A DNA stretch of 64,000 nucleotides from Alphaproteobacteria bacterium (GTDB taxonomy: Bacteria; Pseudomonadota; Alphaproteobacteria; Micavibrionales; Micavibrionaceae), in assembly GCA_020848095.1 (NCBI GenBank), contig JADLAT010000022.1, positions 1 to 64,000 of the forward strand, given 5' to 3'. The notes below the pieces were generated by a model, which searched no databases, was not told where the DNA came from, and worked only from the letters and a program-made list of their open reading frames with translations. Shown piece by piece: positions 9,097 through 18,385 of this stretch (positions are counted from its first letter, which is position 1; every line of letters begins with the position of its first letter). Made by a program: the position numbers and the translations under genes.

Positions 9097-10446
9097 CTAT
9101 CGTTTGGTTATGCCAAAAAATCCTGGCAAATCCTCGCCGAACCCTCTGACATCACCCTCATCAACTTGTTCCTGAGAGTCATGCACCGACTTGCTTCGGC
9201 GCGCAGGGTTTTCCTGACGCTCAGCCTGCTCCGGGCGTTTTACCGGCGCTTGTTTCGCCGCCTCTTTACGTGCCCGCGGCGCGCGCTTGGGGGCTTCCGG
9301 CTCGGCATTCATCCGAGAATCGCCACTGGAAGCCGGCATGCCTTGGGCATTAATCGAATTACCAATAAGCTTTTCAATCGCTTTAAGGTTTTTCTCATCA
9401 TCCGAGGTTGCCAGCATCCAGGCTCGCCCCGTCATTCCCGCCCGGCCCGTGCGCCCGATCCGGTGAACGTAATCCTCCGCATTATACGGCACGTCATAGT
9501 TAAAAACATGAGAAAGCCCCTGAACATCCAAGCCGCGCGCCGCGACATCGCTACAGATCAAAAGCCGGATTTCCCCAGCCTTAAAGGCTTCCAGCGTCTC
9601 TGTTCGTACTTTCTGCACCAGATCACCGTGCATACCTTTGGATGAAAACCCCTTGGCGGAAAGCCAGCGGACCAGATCATCAATATCACGTTTACGGTTA
9701 CAAAAAACGAAGGCGTTCTGCACCTTTTCTTCGCGAATCAATCTCTCAAGCACTTCGCGTTTCTGCCGCGCCGTCGTATGCACCACAAACTGCTCCACAT
9801 TCACCGATGTTGAAGCCGGCGGCGATACAGATATTTCCTTGGGGTTGCTTTGGAATTTTTGGGTTAGTTTCCGAATTTCCGGCGGCATGGTCGCAGAAAA
9901 CAACAAAGTCTGGCGCATCGGAGAGAGCAAACTTACGATTTTTTCAATATCCGGAACGAATCCCATATCCAGCATGCGATCAGCCTCATCGATAACGAGG
10001 ATTTTTATATCATTAAGCAGGATTCGGCCACGCTCAAACAAATCAAGCATCCGCCCCGGTGTTGCGATCAAGACATCCACACCCCGGTCCAGCAAACGAA
10101 TCTGCTCTTCCATGGATACGCCGCCCACCAGCAAAGCCTTTGTAAGCTTTGAATACTGACCGTAAGTGTCAAAATTATCGGCAATCTGTGCGGCAAGTTC
10201 ACGCGTTGGCGTTAAAATCAAAGAGCGCGGCATGCGCGCCTTGGCCCGGCCACCGCTTAGAATTTCAATCATCGGCAAGGTAAAGCTCGCGGTTTTCCCA
10301 GTCCCCGTCTGCGCGAGTCCGACGACATCACGCCCCATCAGGACAACAGGTATCGCCTGTTCCTGAATCGGCGTGGGGGTCGTATAACCACAACCACGGA
10401 TCGCCTTGAGAATATTTTCGCTTAAACCGAGTGCTTCAAATGCCAT
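9097..10446 (-). CDS. rhlE: DEAD-box ATP-dependent RNA helicase, RhlE type
   Basis: ATP-dependent RNA unwinding, typically in ribosome maturation or RNA decay. The 449 residues hold the full motif set: Q motif TPTPIQEQAIP (about 23-33), Walker A AQTGTGKT (45-52), PTRELAAQ, TPGRMLD, DEAD (153-156), SAT (184-186), then the helicase C domain with FVFCNRKRDIDDL, DVAARGLDV and HRIGRTGRAG. After about residue 370 comes a low-complexity basic tail rich in Arg, Lys, Pro and Glu, as in RhlE. No clear ribosome-binding site precedes the ATG; the upstream bases are a long A/T tract, so initiation may be weak or the leader may be short. It is divergent from gshB. RhlB or DbpA are less likely. Confidence 0.9.
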   Translation of the reverse strand: MAFEALGLSENILKAIRGCGYTTPTPIQEQAIPVVLMGRDVVGLAQTGTGKTASFTLPMIEILSGGRAKARMPRSLILTPTRELAAQIADNFDTYGQYSKLTKALLVGGVSMEEQIRLLDRGVDVLIATPGRMLDLFERGRILLNDIKILVIDEADRMLDMGFVPDIEKIVSLLSPMRQTLLFSATMPPEIRKLTQKFQSNPKEISVSPPASTSVNVEQFVVHTTARQKREVLERLIREEKVQNAFVFCNRKRDIDDLVRWLSAKGFSSKGMHGDLVQKVRTETLEAFKAGEIRLLICSDVAARGLDVQGLSHVFNYDVPYNAEDYVHRIGRTGRAGMTGRAWMLATSDDEKNLKAIEKLIGNSINAQGMPASSGDSRMNAEPEAPKRAPRARKEAAKQAPVKRPEQAERQENPARRSKSVHDSQEQVDEGDVRGFGEDLPGFFGITKR

Positions 10447-10527
10447 ATTTTTTTATTACTTTTTAATTGTAGACCCACTAGCTATTATACTTTTCATTGA
10501 AAAGCAACATTGAAGAGGCCTTTTGGC

Positions 10528-11496
10528 ATGATCTCTACGCCACAATTAAAAATCGCAATACAAATGGATCCCGTGGAAAACATAAATATTCACGGCGACA
10601 GCAGCTTCATGCTGGCGCTGGAGGCTCAAAGCCGAGGATATGCGCTCTACCACTATCTGCCGCAGGATTTGACCTTGCGTCAGGGACGCCTGACCGCACA
10701 CGGACGAACGCTTGGGGTGAGGCACGAAGCTGGGAATCATTACACCTATGGTGAAACTGAAATTCTTGATCTGGAATCATTTGACCTGATCTTGATGCGT
10801 CAGGACCCGCCCTTTGATATGGCATACATCACAGCCACACATTTACTGGAACATCTTTCAGGCAAAACACTGGTCCTGAATGACCCAAAAGAAGTCAGAG
10901 ATGCACCAGAAAAGCTTCTCGTGACCCACTTTCATGAATTCATGCCGGAAACAATAATTAGCAGAAATATAAATGATATCAGCAGTTTCAGAAGCGAATT
11001 TAAAGATATAGTTTTAAAGCCCCTGCACGGCAATGGAGGAGCACAAATTTTTCATATCGCCGAAAAAGACGAGAATTATAACGCATTGCTGGAAATGTTC
11101 TCCACCACCTACAAAGAACCTTTCATGATACAGCGCTACCTCCCTGCCATCCGGCAGGGGGATAAACGAATTATACTCATAGACGGTCATCCGGCTGGCG
11201 CAATGATGCGCATCCCCGCCCAGGGCGAGGCCAGAGCCAATCTGCACGTGGGCGGAAGAGCAGAAAAAACCACGCTTACCCGGCGGGAGCATGAAATATG
11301 TGAAGCGCTCGGCCCGGAGCTGCGCAAACGGACCTTGGTTTTTGCCGGCATCGATGTCATCGGCGATTACCTGACAGAAATTAACGTCACGTCCCCCACA
11401 GGGATTCAAGAGATCAACCGGCTTGACAACACAGCTCTGGAAAGCCAGCTTTGGGACGCTTTTGAGCAAAGACTATCCCTCGCGCGCAAAAGGTAA
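10528..11496 (+). CDS. gshB: Glutathione synthetase
   Basis: ATP-dependent ligation of glycine to gamma-glutamylcysteine, the last step of glutathione synthesis. The 322-residue protein matches bacterial GshB throughout: KIAIQMDPVENINIHGDS at the N-terminus, LMRQDPPFDMAYI, LVLNDPKEVRDAPEKL, an ATP-grasp core with VLKPLHGNGGAQIF, RYLPAIRQGDKRIILIDG, NLHVGGRAEKTTLT, and the C-terminal metal-binding part GIDVIGDYLTEINVTSPTG. The ATG at 10528 has GAAGAGG at 10512-10518. Its divergent neighbour is the helicase; an unknown membrane-anchored protein follows after six bases. Confidence 0.96.
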   Translation: MISTPQLKIAIQMDPVENINIHGDSSFMLALEAQSRGYALYHYLPQDLTLRQGRLTAHGRTLGVRHEAGNHYTYGETEILDLESFDLILMRQDPPFDMAYITATHLLEHLSGKTLVLNDPKEVRDAPEKLLVTHFHEFMPETIISRNINDISSFRSEFKDIVLKPLHGNGGAQIFHIAEKDENYNALLEMFSTTYKEPFMIQRYLPAIRQGDKRIILIDGHPAGAMMRIPAQGEARANLHVGGRAEKTTLTRREHEICEALGPELRKRTLVFAGIDVIGDYLTEINVTSPTGIQEINRLDNTALESQLWDAFEQRLSLARKR

Positions 11497-11502
11497 ATTT
11501 GT

Positions 11503-11982
11503 ATGAATATAGAACTTATAGAAGACTGCATTCACAGCCTGCGGAAATGGTTCAGGGCGCAGTCAAAACTCAAACTGATCTTCACCTTTGCGCTCATCTG
11601 CACTGTGTCTTACATTGTCTACAGCCGCAAATACTACGGAAAGGAATACCATCAGGCCGTTATCGCTGAAATCGAATTGGCCAAACGCATCTGCGAAAAT
11701 TCTGAAGAGATGATTGCGAATGACATGGATCTGCTGAAAATGGATCACGGTGATCTTCGCGGTGTCAAAGTCAACAATAGCCCGGCAGAGTTAAAATACG
11801 TCAAATACCCAAAAGTTATGTTCTTTAAAACCGGTGTAGAAAACATCGCCGCAAAAGATCGCAGTGACATTTTTTGTGTTTTCTCCGACCCGCGTAGCGC
11901 CTCAGCAACATATTACTACGACTACCAGACACGAAGCTGGGAAAACAAGATGAAATTCCGTTTTCGTCACGGGTTTTTATAA
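11503..11982 (+). CDS. Hypothetical protein with one membrane segment
   Basis: I do not recognise this 159-residue protein. An amphipathic N-terminal stretch (HSLRKWFRAQSKLK) leads into one hydrophobic segment at about residues 24-41 (LIFTFALICTVSYIVYSR), followed by an extramembrane domain of about 115 residues with two cysteines (ICENSEE and IFCVFSD) and an aromatic end (YYYDYQTRSW). The basic flank before the membrane segment suggests N-in, C-out topology, so the domain would be periplasmic. It begins six bases after gshB and ends 16 bases before hisI, so the three are probably one transcript. The Asp/Glu-rich part and paired cysteines give no clear function. Confidence 0.72.
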   Translation: MNIELIEDCIHSLRKWFRAQSKLKLIFTFALICTVSYIVYSRKYYGKEYHQAVIAEIELAKRICENSEEMIANDMDLLKMDHGDLRGVKVNNSPAELKYVKYPKVMFFKTGVENIAAKDRSDIFCVFSDPRSASATYYYDYQTRSWENKMKFRFRHGFL

Positions 11983-11998
11983 AAAAGGATAGATTCAC

Positions 11999-12448
11999 AT
12001 GGAAAATAACCAAAAAATAGAAGAAACCTTAGATTTTTTACCAAAATTTGATGAAAATGGGCTGATTCCCTGCATAACAACCAGCGTTAAAACAGGAAAA
12101 CCCCTGATGTTTGCCTATATGAACGCACAATCCCTTCAAAAAAGCATTGAAACGGGAGAGGCCTATTACTGGTCGCGCAGCCGCAACCAGCTCTGGCACA
12201 AGGGCGCGTCAAGCGGCCTCACGCAAAAAATTATAGAGATGCGTACAGACTGCGACCAGGACTGCCTGTGGATTAGCGTGGAAACCGGCACGCCGGATCA
12301 CGTTCAAGGCCGGGAGGCCAGCTGCCACACCGGGCGGGAAAGCTGTTTTTATCGAAAAATAAACATAGGGCAAGACCCCAAAACCGTTAAAATGCAACGC
12401 ATCGATGATGAGATTATTTTTGACCCGGAATGCGTTTACGGTTCATGA
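11999..12448 (+). CDS. hisI: Phosphoribosyl-AMP cyclohydrolase
   Basis: Third step of histidine synthesis, opening the adenine ring of phosphoribosyl-AMP. At 149 residues it is a stand-alone HisI without a fused HisE domain. Family motifs are clear: YMNAQSLQKSIETGEAYYWSRSR, LWHKGASSG, the metal-binding TDCDQDCLW and the zinc-binding C-terminal CHTGRESCFYR. AAAAGG just upstream can serve as the ribosome-binding site. No other his genes are in the window. Its last 13 bases overlap the convergent membrane-protein frame at 12436-12969. Confidence 0.95.
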   Translation: MENNQKIEETLDFLPKFDENGLIPCITTSVKTGKPLMFAYMNAQSLQKSIETGEAYYWSRSRNQLWHKGASSGLTQKIIEMRTDCDQDCLWISVETGTPDHVQGREASCHTGRESCFYRKINIGQDPKTVKMQRIDDEIIFDPECVYGS

Positions 12449-12969
12449 CCATGACTTTGTAACCCATGATCATGGGCTGCGGAGCTATCTTGCACCGCCG
12501 CAGCATGCCCATGTAGATACGTCTCCATATCCTGTTGATGGGCATGAAAGACAAAATATACAAATATGTTAAAAACGACCAAAACACTTGCAATCACAAG
12601 CATTCTAATGGAAAAACGTTGATGCGTCTGGCAGGCCCTATCGCCGCATTCATGATCAACACACCCGGAGCGGCGCGTATAAAAATACAGCCCCCAGCCC
12701 AGCAGGATCACACTGGCGGAAATAAGAATCATCGTCACTTCCTGATCATGCATCATCTCATGCAGCCCGGTCAGCCAACCCGGCATCGTGACCATCAAGC
12801 CAAAACCCGACAGCAAACTCAGCACACTAAAAAGCGTTGGCAAGCCGCAACAAAATATATGACTGAGCTCTGAGGCAATAATCGCCCAGACAATGCGTTT
12901 TTGATGTTTATGTATGCTTTTTTGCAAAATCAGCCCCACGACATCAACAAAAGCGAAGAAAAACCTCAA
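12436..12969 (-). CDS. Hypothetical membrane protein with Cys-Cys motif and His-rich tail
   Basis: I do not recognise the family. The frame encodes up to 177 residues with three hydrophobic segments: one starting at FCCGLPTLFSVLSLLSGFGL (a Cys-Cys-Gly-Leu-Pro motif at the membrane entry), a second at MILISASVILLGWGLYFY, a third at LVIASVLVVFNIFVYFVF. Between segments two and three is CVDHECGDRACQTHQ, and the C-terminus is His-rich (HGHAAAVQDSSAAHDHGLQSHGHEP). Paired cysteines plus a His tail suggest a role with a transition metal, in the manner of MerC-like proteins, but this is inference. The start is uncertain: no ATG is available; TTG at 12969, GTG at 12939 and TTG at 12927 (GGGG six bases before it) are the options. 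It overlaps hisI by 13 bases at their 3' ends. Confidence 0.6.
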   Translation of the reverse strand: MRFFFAFVDVVGLILQKSIHKHQKRIVWAIIASELSHIFCCGLPTLFSVLSLLSGFGLMVTMPGWLTGLHEMMHDQEVTMILISASVILLGWGLYFYTRRSGCVDHECGDRACQTHQRFSIRMLVIASVLVVFNIFVYFVFHAHQQDMETYLHGHAAAVQDSSAAHDHGLQSHGHEP

Positions 12970-13030
12970 CGTGATATAACGTAACCCCGGTCCATTTCAA
13001 AGAAAAATCAACCCCGCTTAAAGAGCGTTC

Positions 13031-14836
13031 TTACTGAACGGTCTCAGCACTGGCCGGAGCCGCATCCCGTATATGCATCTCTACCTTTTCTGCGCCGCCC
13101 CAATTATCAATCTTTAATGTTCCCAAAACATGGAAACTTGTCATTCCCCCCTTCAAAAGCGCCTCACCCAGCGGTGTCCCGACAGCCCTGAACGCCACAG
13201 CCTTCATCCGTGCCCCCCCTTCCCAATCGGAAATCATGGCCCGAATATGCGTTTTACCAACAACATCCGCCCCATGGACCCGAATATTTTGGAACAGAAA
13301 TAATGGCTCAGGGTATTCCTGACCGAACGGGCCGATCTGCTCACGGATCAGCTTCACAAACGCCGGATTTGCCCCCCGCACCGTCACCACGGCATCAACA
13401 TCCGTTTCGACATGAACCTTATTTGAACCAGATTGCGCCGCGACATGTGCACTCATAAAATCTGAAAAGGATTTCAGATTTTCTGGAAGAAGAGTAAAAC
13501 CGCCGGCCATCGCATGGCCACCGCCCTTCGTGATAAGCCCCTCATTACGCGCATCAATAAAGGCTTTGGCTATATGAACCCCGGGAACAGAGCGGCCGGA
13601 TCCGCGAACCTCAAAGCGCCCATCTGCCGTCTCCACGAATGTTGCGATGCACACGGGCCGGGCATATTTTTCTTTCAAACGCCCGGCGACCAACCCACTT
13701 AGCCCCGAGTGCCAGTGCCGTGCGCTCAAAAACAAAACCGGCGCATCGGCGAGATCCGCAGCCTCCACCTGATCAATGGCCTCCGATTCCATTTCAGCCT
13801 GAATAGATTTGCGTTTCTCGTTACATTCCTCAAGCAACCACGCAATAGAGCCGGCCTCTTCCGGGTCATCCGTTGAAAGCAACCGTGCCCCCAGATCAGA
13901 GCGATCCACGCGTGACCCGGCATTAATCCGCGGCCCAAGAACAAAACCGGCATGATACGGGTCTATCTCCCCCGTAATTTTTGAGACCTCAATCAACATA
14001 CGCAGACCTGTATTGTGAGAATCTTGCATCCGCACAAATCCCTGCCGCACCAAAAGCCGGTTCACACCAACAAGCGGCACCATATCGCACACTGTTCCCA
14101 GAGCAACAAGATCAAGAAAACTCGTAAGCGGCGCTTCCCCCAGATTCCTTTCCTTATAAAAACCCAAATCGCGCAGCTTGGCGTTCACAGCAACGCAGGT
14201 CATAAACACAACCCCGACAGCAGCAAGCATCGTCAAGCCCGATGCATCATCACTGCGCTTTGGATTAACGATAAAGCGGGCATCCGGCAGGGTCATTTCC
14301 GCTTCATGATGGTCCAGAACAACAATGTCCAGCCCCATGGCGCGCCCCGCTGCGATCGTTTCAAACGCTGTGGTTCCGCAATCGAGCAAAAAGACAATCT
14401 CCGCCCCTTGAGCCTTTAGATGAGCCAAAGCTGCCTCATTAGGGCCATACCCCTCCGTCAGGCGTCCCGGGATATAGATAGGAGCCTCCACACCGCAATG
14501 CTTCAAAAAACGATAAAGAACCGCAGAAGACGTTGCGCCATCCACATCAAAATCGCCGAAAATCGCCATAGGCCGTTTTTCAGTGATCGCTTCTGCGACG
14601 TAAACAGCCAGATCCTCCATATCCACCAAAGTAAAGGGGTCCGGCAGATCTGCACGCAATGTCGGCTTCAAAAAATGAGGAATGTCTTCGAGGCTCACGC
14701 CGCGCTGCACCAGCAACCGTGCCACCACCTCCGGCAGATCGTAGCGCCGCGCCACGTGCTCCACCGCGAAAAGATCAGCATCGGGCAAGACCCAGCAGGC
14801 ACCGTTCAGCGATTTTTCAACGATAAAGCCGCTCAT
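13031..14836 (-). CDS. recJ: Single-stranded-DNA-specific exonuclease RecJ
   Basis: 5'-3' exonuclease on single-stranded DNA in recombination and mismatch repair. The 601-residue protein carries the DHH phosphoesterase motifs: GDFDVDGATS (94-103), LDCGTT (151-156), DHH (175-177), and the DHHA1 part with GSGRSVPGVHIAKAF and GGGHAMAGGFTL, followed by an OB-like C-terminal domain. INAGSRVD sits between them. It is 24 bases downstream of glpX and close to hom, on the same strand, so hom-glpX-recJ looks like one operon; this order is common in alphaproteobacteria. Confidence 0.96.
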   Translation of the reverse strand: MSGFIVEKSLNGACWVLPDADLFAVEHVARRYDLPEVVARLLVQRGVSLEDIPHFLKPTLRADLPDPFTLVDMEDLAVYVAEAITEKRPMAIFGDFDVDGATSSAVLYRFLKHCGVEAPIYIPGRLTEGYGPNEAALAHLKAQGAEIVFLLDCGTTAFETIAAGRAMGLDIVVLDHHEAEMTLPDARFIVNPKRSDDASGLTMLAAVGVVFMTCVAVNAKLRDLGFYKERNLGEAPLTSFLDLVALGTVCDMVPLVGVNRLLVRQGFVRMQDSHNTGLRMLIEVSKITGEIDPYHAGFVLGPRINAGSRVDRSDLGARLLSTDDPEEAGSIAWLLEECNEKRKSIQAEMESEAIDQVEAADLADAPVLFLSARHWHSGLSGLVAGRLKEKYARPVCIATFVETADGRFEVRGSGRSVPGVHIAKAFIDARNEGLITKGGGHAMAGGFTLLPENLKSFSDFMSAHVAAQSGSNKVHVETDVDAVVTVRGANPAFVKLIREQIGPFGQEYPEPLFLFQNIRVHGADVVGKTHIRAMISDWEGGARMKAVAFRAVGTPLGEALLKGGMTSFHVLGTLKIDNWGGAEKVEMHIRDAAPASAETVQ

Positions 14837-14860
14837 GCCCCTTTTCGCCCGGTCAACGTC

Positions 14861-15880
14861 CTAGATCGACTTGATCCAATCTTTACGTTTAAGATTATGC
14901 ACCGCCTCAATCCGGCGTACAGTGCCGGATTTAGAGCGCATAACCAAAGAGGATGTTTTTGCGCCGCCCGCGTAACGCCGTACACCGCGGAGCATTGAAC
15001 CATCCGTAACCCCCGTTGCGGCAAACATGACATTATCGCCCTTAGCCAGATCATTCGTGGTGTAGAGCCTGTTCAAATCCGTAATGCCCCAACGCTCGGC
15101 TCGGGCAATTTCATCTTTGTTGCGGAAAATAAGACGGCTGAGAATGCTGCCCCCCACGCACTGCAAGGCCGCCGCCGCCAAAACGCCCTCAGGCGCGCCG
15201 CCGGGGCCGACATACAGATCAATACCGGCCTCCGGGTCCGTCGTCGCGATAACCGCACTGACATCACCATCACCGATCAGATTAATCCGCGCGCCGGCCG
15301 CACGCACTTCACGGATCAAATCCTCGTGCCGGGGACGCTCCAAAATACAAACCGTAAGCTCGTTAACGCTCGCACCCTTGATCTTGGCTAACCGCTTGAG
15401 AACATCACCAATCGGCGCGTCCAGATCAAGAATATTAGAATCAATTCCCGGTCCCACCGCCATTTTTTGCATATAAACATCCGGCGCATTCAAAAACCCG
15501 CCCTCATCAGTCATAGCAATAACGGCGAGCGCATTGGGCCCGCCACTGGCCGTGATATCCGTTCCCTCAAGCGGGTCAAGCGCGATATCAATGCGCGGGC
15601 CGCCGCCTTGCCCCACTTCTTCACCAATATAAAGCATCGGCGCCTCATCACGCTCGCCTTCACCGATAACAACGCGCCCCTGAATCTGGAGCGAATTCAA
15701 CGCATCGCGCATAGCGTCCACGGCGGCCTGATCCGCACCATCCTTATCACCGCGCCCAACCAGGTTTGATGCTGCCAAAGCCGCGGCTTCGGTCACACGA
15801 ACAACCTCTAGAGCAAGGTTACGATCCATGGTAATTGTCTTGGAGTCTTCCATTTTTTGAGCTTTCTGTGCTTGAGTCAT
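14861..15880 (-). CDS. glpX: Fructose-1,6-bisphosphatase class II (GlpX)
   Basis: Dephosphorylates fructose-1,6-bisphosphate in gluconeogenesis; in some alphaproteobacteria GlpX-type enzymes also accept sedoheptulose-1,7-bisphosphate. The 339 residues include GRGDKDGADQAAVDAMR, VIGEGERDEAPMLYIGEEVG (metal ligands), DPLEGTD (the Asp-Pro-Leu-Glu-Gly-Thr motif), and YVGPGGAPEGVLAAAAL. It lies 21 bases after hom and before recJ. Together with pfkA at 57257-58336 both directions of the fructose-6-phosphate step are encoded in the window. Confidence 0.95.
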   Translation of the reverse strand: MTQAQKAQKMEDSKTITMDRNLALEVVRVTEAAALAASNLVGRGDKDGADQAAVDAMRDALNSLQIQGRVVIGEGERDEAPMLYIGEEVGQGGGPRIDIALDPLEGTDITASGGPNALAVIAMTDEGGFLNAPDVYMQKMAVGPGIDSNILDLDAPIGDVLKRLAKIKGASVNELTVCILERPRHEDLIREVRAAGARINLIGDGDVSAVIATTDPEAGIDLYVGPGGAPEGVLAAAALQCVGGSILSRLIFRNKDEIARAERWGITDLNRLYTTNDLAKGDNVMFAATGVTDGSMLRGVRRYAGGAKTSSLVMRSKSGTVRRIEAVHNLKRKDWIKSI

Positions 15881-15901
15881 AATATTCTCTCTTATCTCTT
15901 C

Positions 15902-17197
15902 CTACTTAAAATCTTCAATGCGGATCAGGCAGGGTTCATCCACCACCGCCTCCAGACGCGAAAACAAGTCACACGCTTCCATCACCGCGCCTTGCGGGCT
16001 TTCATGGGTCGTCAAGACGATAGGCACTGGCTGACCCGGGTCACGCCCGCGCTGAATAAGACTTTCTATAGAGATATTCATATCCCGTAAAATCGCGGAT
16101 ATATCCGCAATCACGCCTGCGCGATCAAAAACGGAAAGCCGAATATAAAAACGAGCCACCGTTTCGCCCAACGGCTTCCATTGTGCATCCTTAAGCGCGG
16201 TCGTGACAACACCAAAAGCCGGAATTCTTTGTCCGCGCGCCAGATCAACAATATCGGATATGACCGCTGAGCCTGTCGGTCCCTCGCCGGCGCCCCGCCC
16301 CGTAAGCAATTGCGTGCTTACAAAATCACCCTCTACATACACGGCATTATAAACATCTTCGATCACGCCCAGCGGGCTATCGACGGGCACAAGGCACGGC
16401 TCCAGAACCTGCATGATCTTTCCGTTCAATCGCCTTGCAATCCCCAGAAGCTTGATACGATAACCAAGCTCTTGCGCGAAAGTAATATCCATCGCATCTA
16501 TACGCCGAATACCCTTCACTTTCAATGAATTAAAATCCGGCTTTACACCAAAAGATAAAGAGGTGAGCAGGCACAGCTTATGGGCCGCATCAACCCCGTC
16601 AACATCAAAACTGGGGTCGGATTCGGCATAACCGCGCTCCTGCGCCTCCAAAAGCACCTCCGAAAAATTACGCCCGCTCTCGCGCATCGCGGTAAGGATA
16701 TAATTACAGGTCCCGTTCAAAATGCCGTAAACGGCCTGAATATTATTACCGGCAAACCCCTCGCGCAACGCCTTGATAATCGGGATTCCACCCGCCGCCG
16801 CCGCTTCATAGGAAAGACAGACACTGTTTTCTTCCGCACATTGCGCCAGCGCGTACCCATGATGCGCCAGCAAAGCCTTGTTCGCCGTTATCACATGCTT
16901 TCCAGCCTGAAGAGAGCCTTCAACAAGAGCGCGTGCCAACCCTTCAGAACCACCAATAAGCTCAACCACGGCATCAATATCCGTGCGCCCCGCCAAGGCC
17001 TGCGCATCATCAACCCATTCATAGCGCGAAAGATCTATACCACGTTCCTTCAATGGGTTTCGCGCAGATACAGCCACAATTTCAATCGCACGCCCGGCGC
17101 GCGCCGCCAGAAGCGCCCCATGCTCCTGAATGATTTTGACAACGCCGGTACCGACAGTGCCCAGCCCGGCAATACCCAGACGAAATGGCTCAGGCAT
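15902..17197 (-). CDS. hom: Homoserine dehydrogenase
   Basis: Reduces aspartate semialdehyde to homoserine, the branch point to threonine and methionine. The 431 residues have an N-terminal Rossmann domain (LGIAGLGTVGTGVV, residues 7-20), the catalytic domain with NGTCNYILTAM and YAESDPSFDVDGVDAAHKL, and a C-terminal ACT domain (about 355-431, starting YIRLSVFDRAGVIADI) for feedback control. It is not fused to aspartokinase. The start has a strong purine run (AGAGGGGGG) about six bases before the ATG. It heads the hom-glpX-recJ group. Confidence 0.96.
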   Translation of the reverse strand: MPEPFRLGIAGLGTVGTGVVKIIQEHGALLAARAGRAIEIVAVSARNPLKERGIDLSRYEWVDDAQALAGRTDIDAVVELIGGSEGLARALVEGSLQAGKHVITANKALLAHHGYALAQCAEENSVCLSYEAAAAGGIPIIKALREGFAGNNIQAVYGILNGTCNYILTAMRESGRNFSEVLLEAQERGYAESDPSFDVDGVDAAHKLCLLTSLSFGVKPDFNSLKVKGIRRIDAMDITFAQELGYRIKLLGIARRLNGKIMQVLEPCLVPVDSPLGVIEDVYNAVYVEGDFVSTQLLTGRGAGEGPTGSAVISDIVDLARGQRIPAFGVVTTALKDAQWKPLGETVARFYIRLSVFDRAGVIADISAILRDMNISIESLIQRGRDPGQPVPIVLTTHESPQGAVMEACDLFSRLEAVVDEPCLIRIEDFK

Positions 17198-17255
17198 GAC
17201 GGCCCCCCTCTATTAAACAAACTGACATATTATGAACAAATCATCTTTGTAAATT

Positions 17256-18116
17256 TCAACCGGAAATCTCAACGCGACGGGCGGCCTCTTCAGGCGTCCT
17301 GCCGTTCAGCTCACGCGGCGGTCTGGTCGCACCCCAGGCCAAAACGCGAATAGCCTCGGCAGGAACACCGCGCTCAATCAACGCGCGGGATACGGCCAGA
17401 GCCCGGTCCATGGAAATCTTCAAATTCACAATCTCACGCTGCTTATCATCGGCATAATTGGCGGTAACGCTGGCATGCCCTTCCACACTGATCCCCTGAC
17501 CATATGCAGGATTAAAAGCTTCTGATAACTGACTGAGAATGCCCAGAGCCTCTGCATTTAACGTATGGGAATCATGATCAAAATAAATCACACTGATATT
17601 CGGCCCACCGGCATACATTGGCGCAGGCTCAAAGTTTTCAGGGGTCAACGCGCCCACACCCAGCGGAGCCATCCCGGCGAGGTTATCATCAAGAGAAAAA
17701 ACCTTCACACTCGGATCGGCAGAAAAAACCGAGGAAGACTTACCACCCTCAGGAGCAGATAGCTGCCCCGGTGGCGATACGGCCCGAAGCGGCGCAATAT
17801 TCATTGCACCGTCACCATCCGAAACGGGCCCGGGTGAACCGCCTGATGACCAGCCTCGTGAACCGCCCAAACTCCGCATGGTTGACGATTCCACTTCATC
17901 AAGGCTAAAAATCTGAACGCGCCCATCGGTATTTCGGGCAATCGCCGCAGCCGGATCAATATCAAATCCTGCATTTTCGGATTGCCCCATCAGGTCAATC
18001 GTCTGGGAATGAACCTGCAGAGCGTCTTCCTCCACATGCGGCGCATCAAAATAAGCGCAATTGGAAAGCGCAAGACCGGCAAAAAGAAGAAGAGCGTAAT
18101 TTTTCAAGTGTTTCAT
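17256..18116 (-). CDS. OmpA-family peptidoglycan-associated lipoprotein
   Basis: Predicted outer-membrane lipoprotein that anchors to peptidoglycan. From the ATG at 18116 the protein (286 residues) starts with a lipoprotein signal, MKHLKNYALLLFAGLALSNC, with the lipidated Cys at position 20. A long low-complexity Ser/Gly/Pro-rich middle follows, then an OmpA C-terminal domain from about residue 175: ISVIYFDHDSHTLNAEAL, VEGHASVTANYADDKQREIVNLKISMDRA, and a final RRVEI. The usual Asp in the NxxLSxxRA region is present as ISMDRA. A GTG at 18134 would add six residues and break the signal. It is not a canonical Pal or MotB, and no tol genes are near. Confidence 0.85.
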   Translation of the reverse strand: MKHLKNYALLLFAGLALSNCAYFDAPHVEEDALQVHSQTIDLMGQSENAGFDIDPAAAIARNTDGRVQIFSLDEVESSTMRSLGGSRGWSSGGSPGPVSDGDGAMNIAPLRAVSPPGQLSAPEGGKSSSVFSADPSVKVFSLDDNLAGMAPLGVGALTPENFEPAPMYAGGPNISVIYFDHDSHTLNAEALGILSQLSEAFNPAYGQGISVEGHASVTANYADDKQREIVNLKISMDRALAVSRALIERGVPAEAIRVLAWGATRPPRELNGRTPEEAARRVEISG

Positions 18117-18385
18117 GCGTTCAACACAGACCAAATAGGGGTTAGGAAGCGGGCATCATCGCCCAATTTTCAAAGCGTTGCAAGTCTCTGAAACGTATTA
18201 TAGGCTGGCAAGCGCCTATTTCATCAGAACAAATAAAAAAATATCGATTTTTTAGCCACGCGGGGTTACAATCGGGCATATCATCTCTATATTGCGTGGA
18301 GACAGGATTCTCCTGCGCGATGGCACTTTCCGCCCAGTTTTTTACAGATAAACGGTCACTCAAAATGGTTCAGGTAATTCATGAC

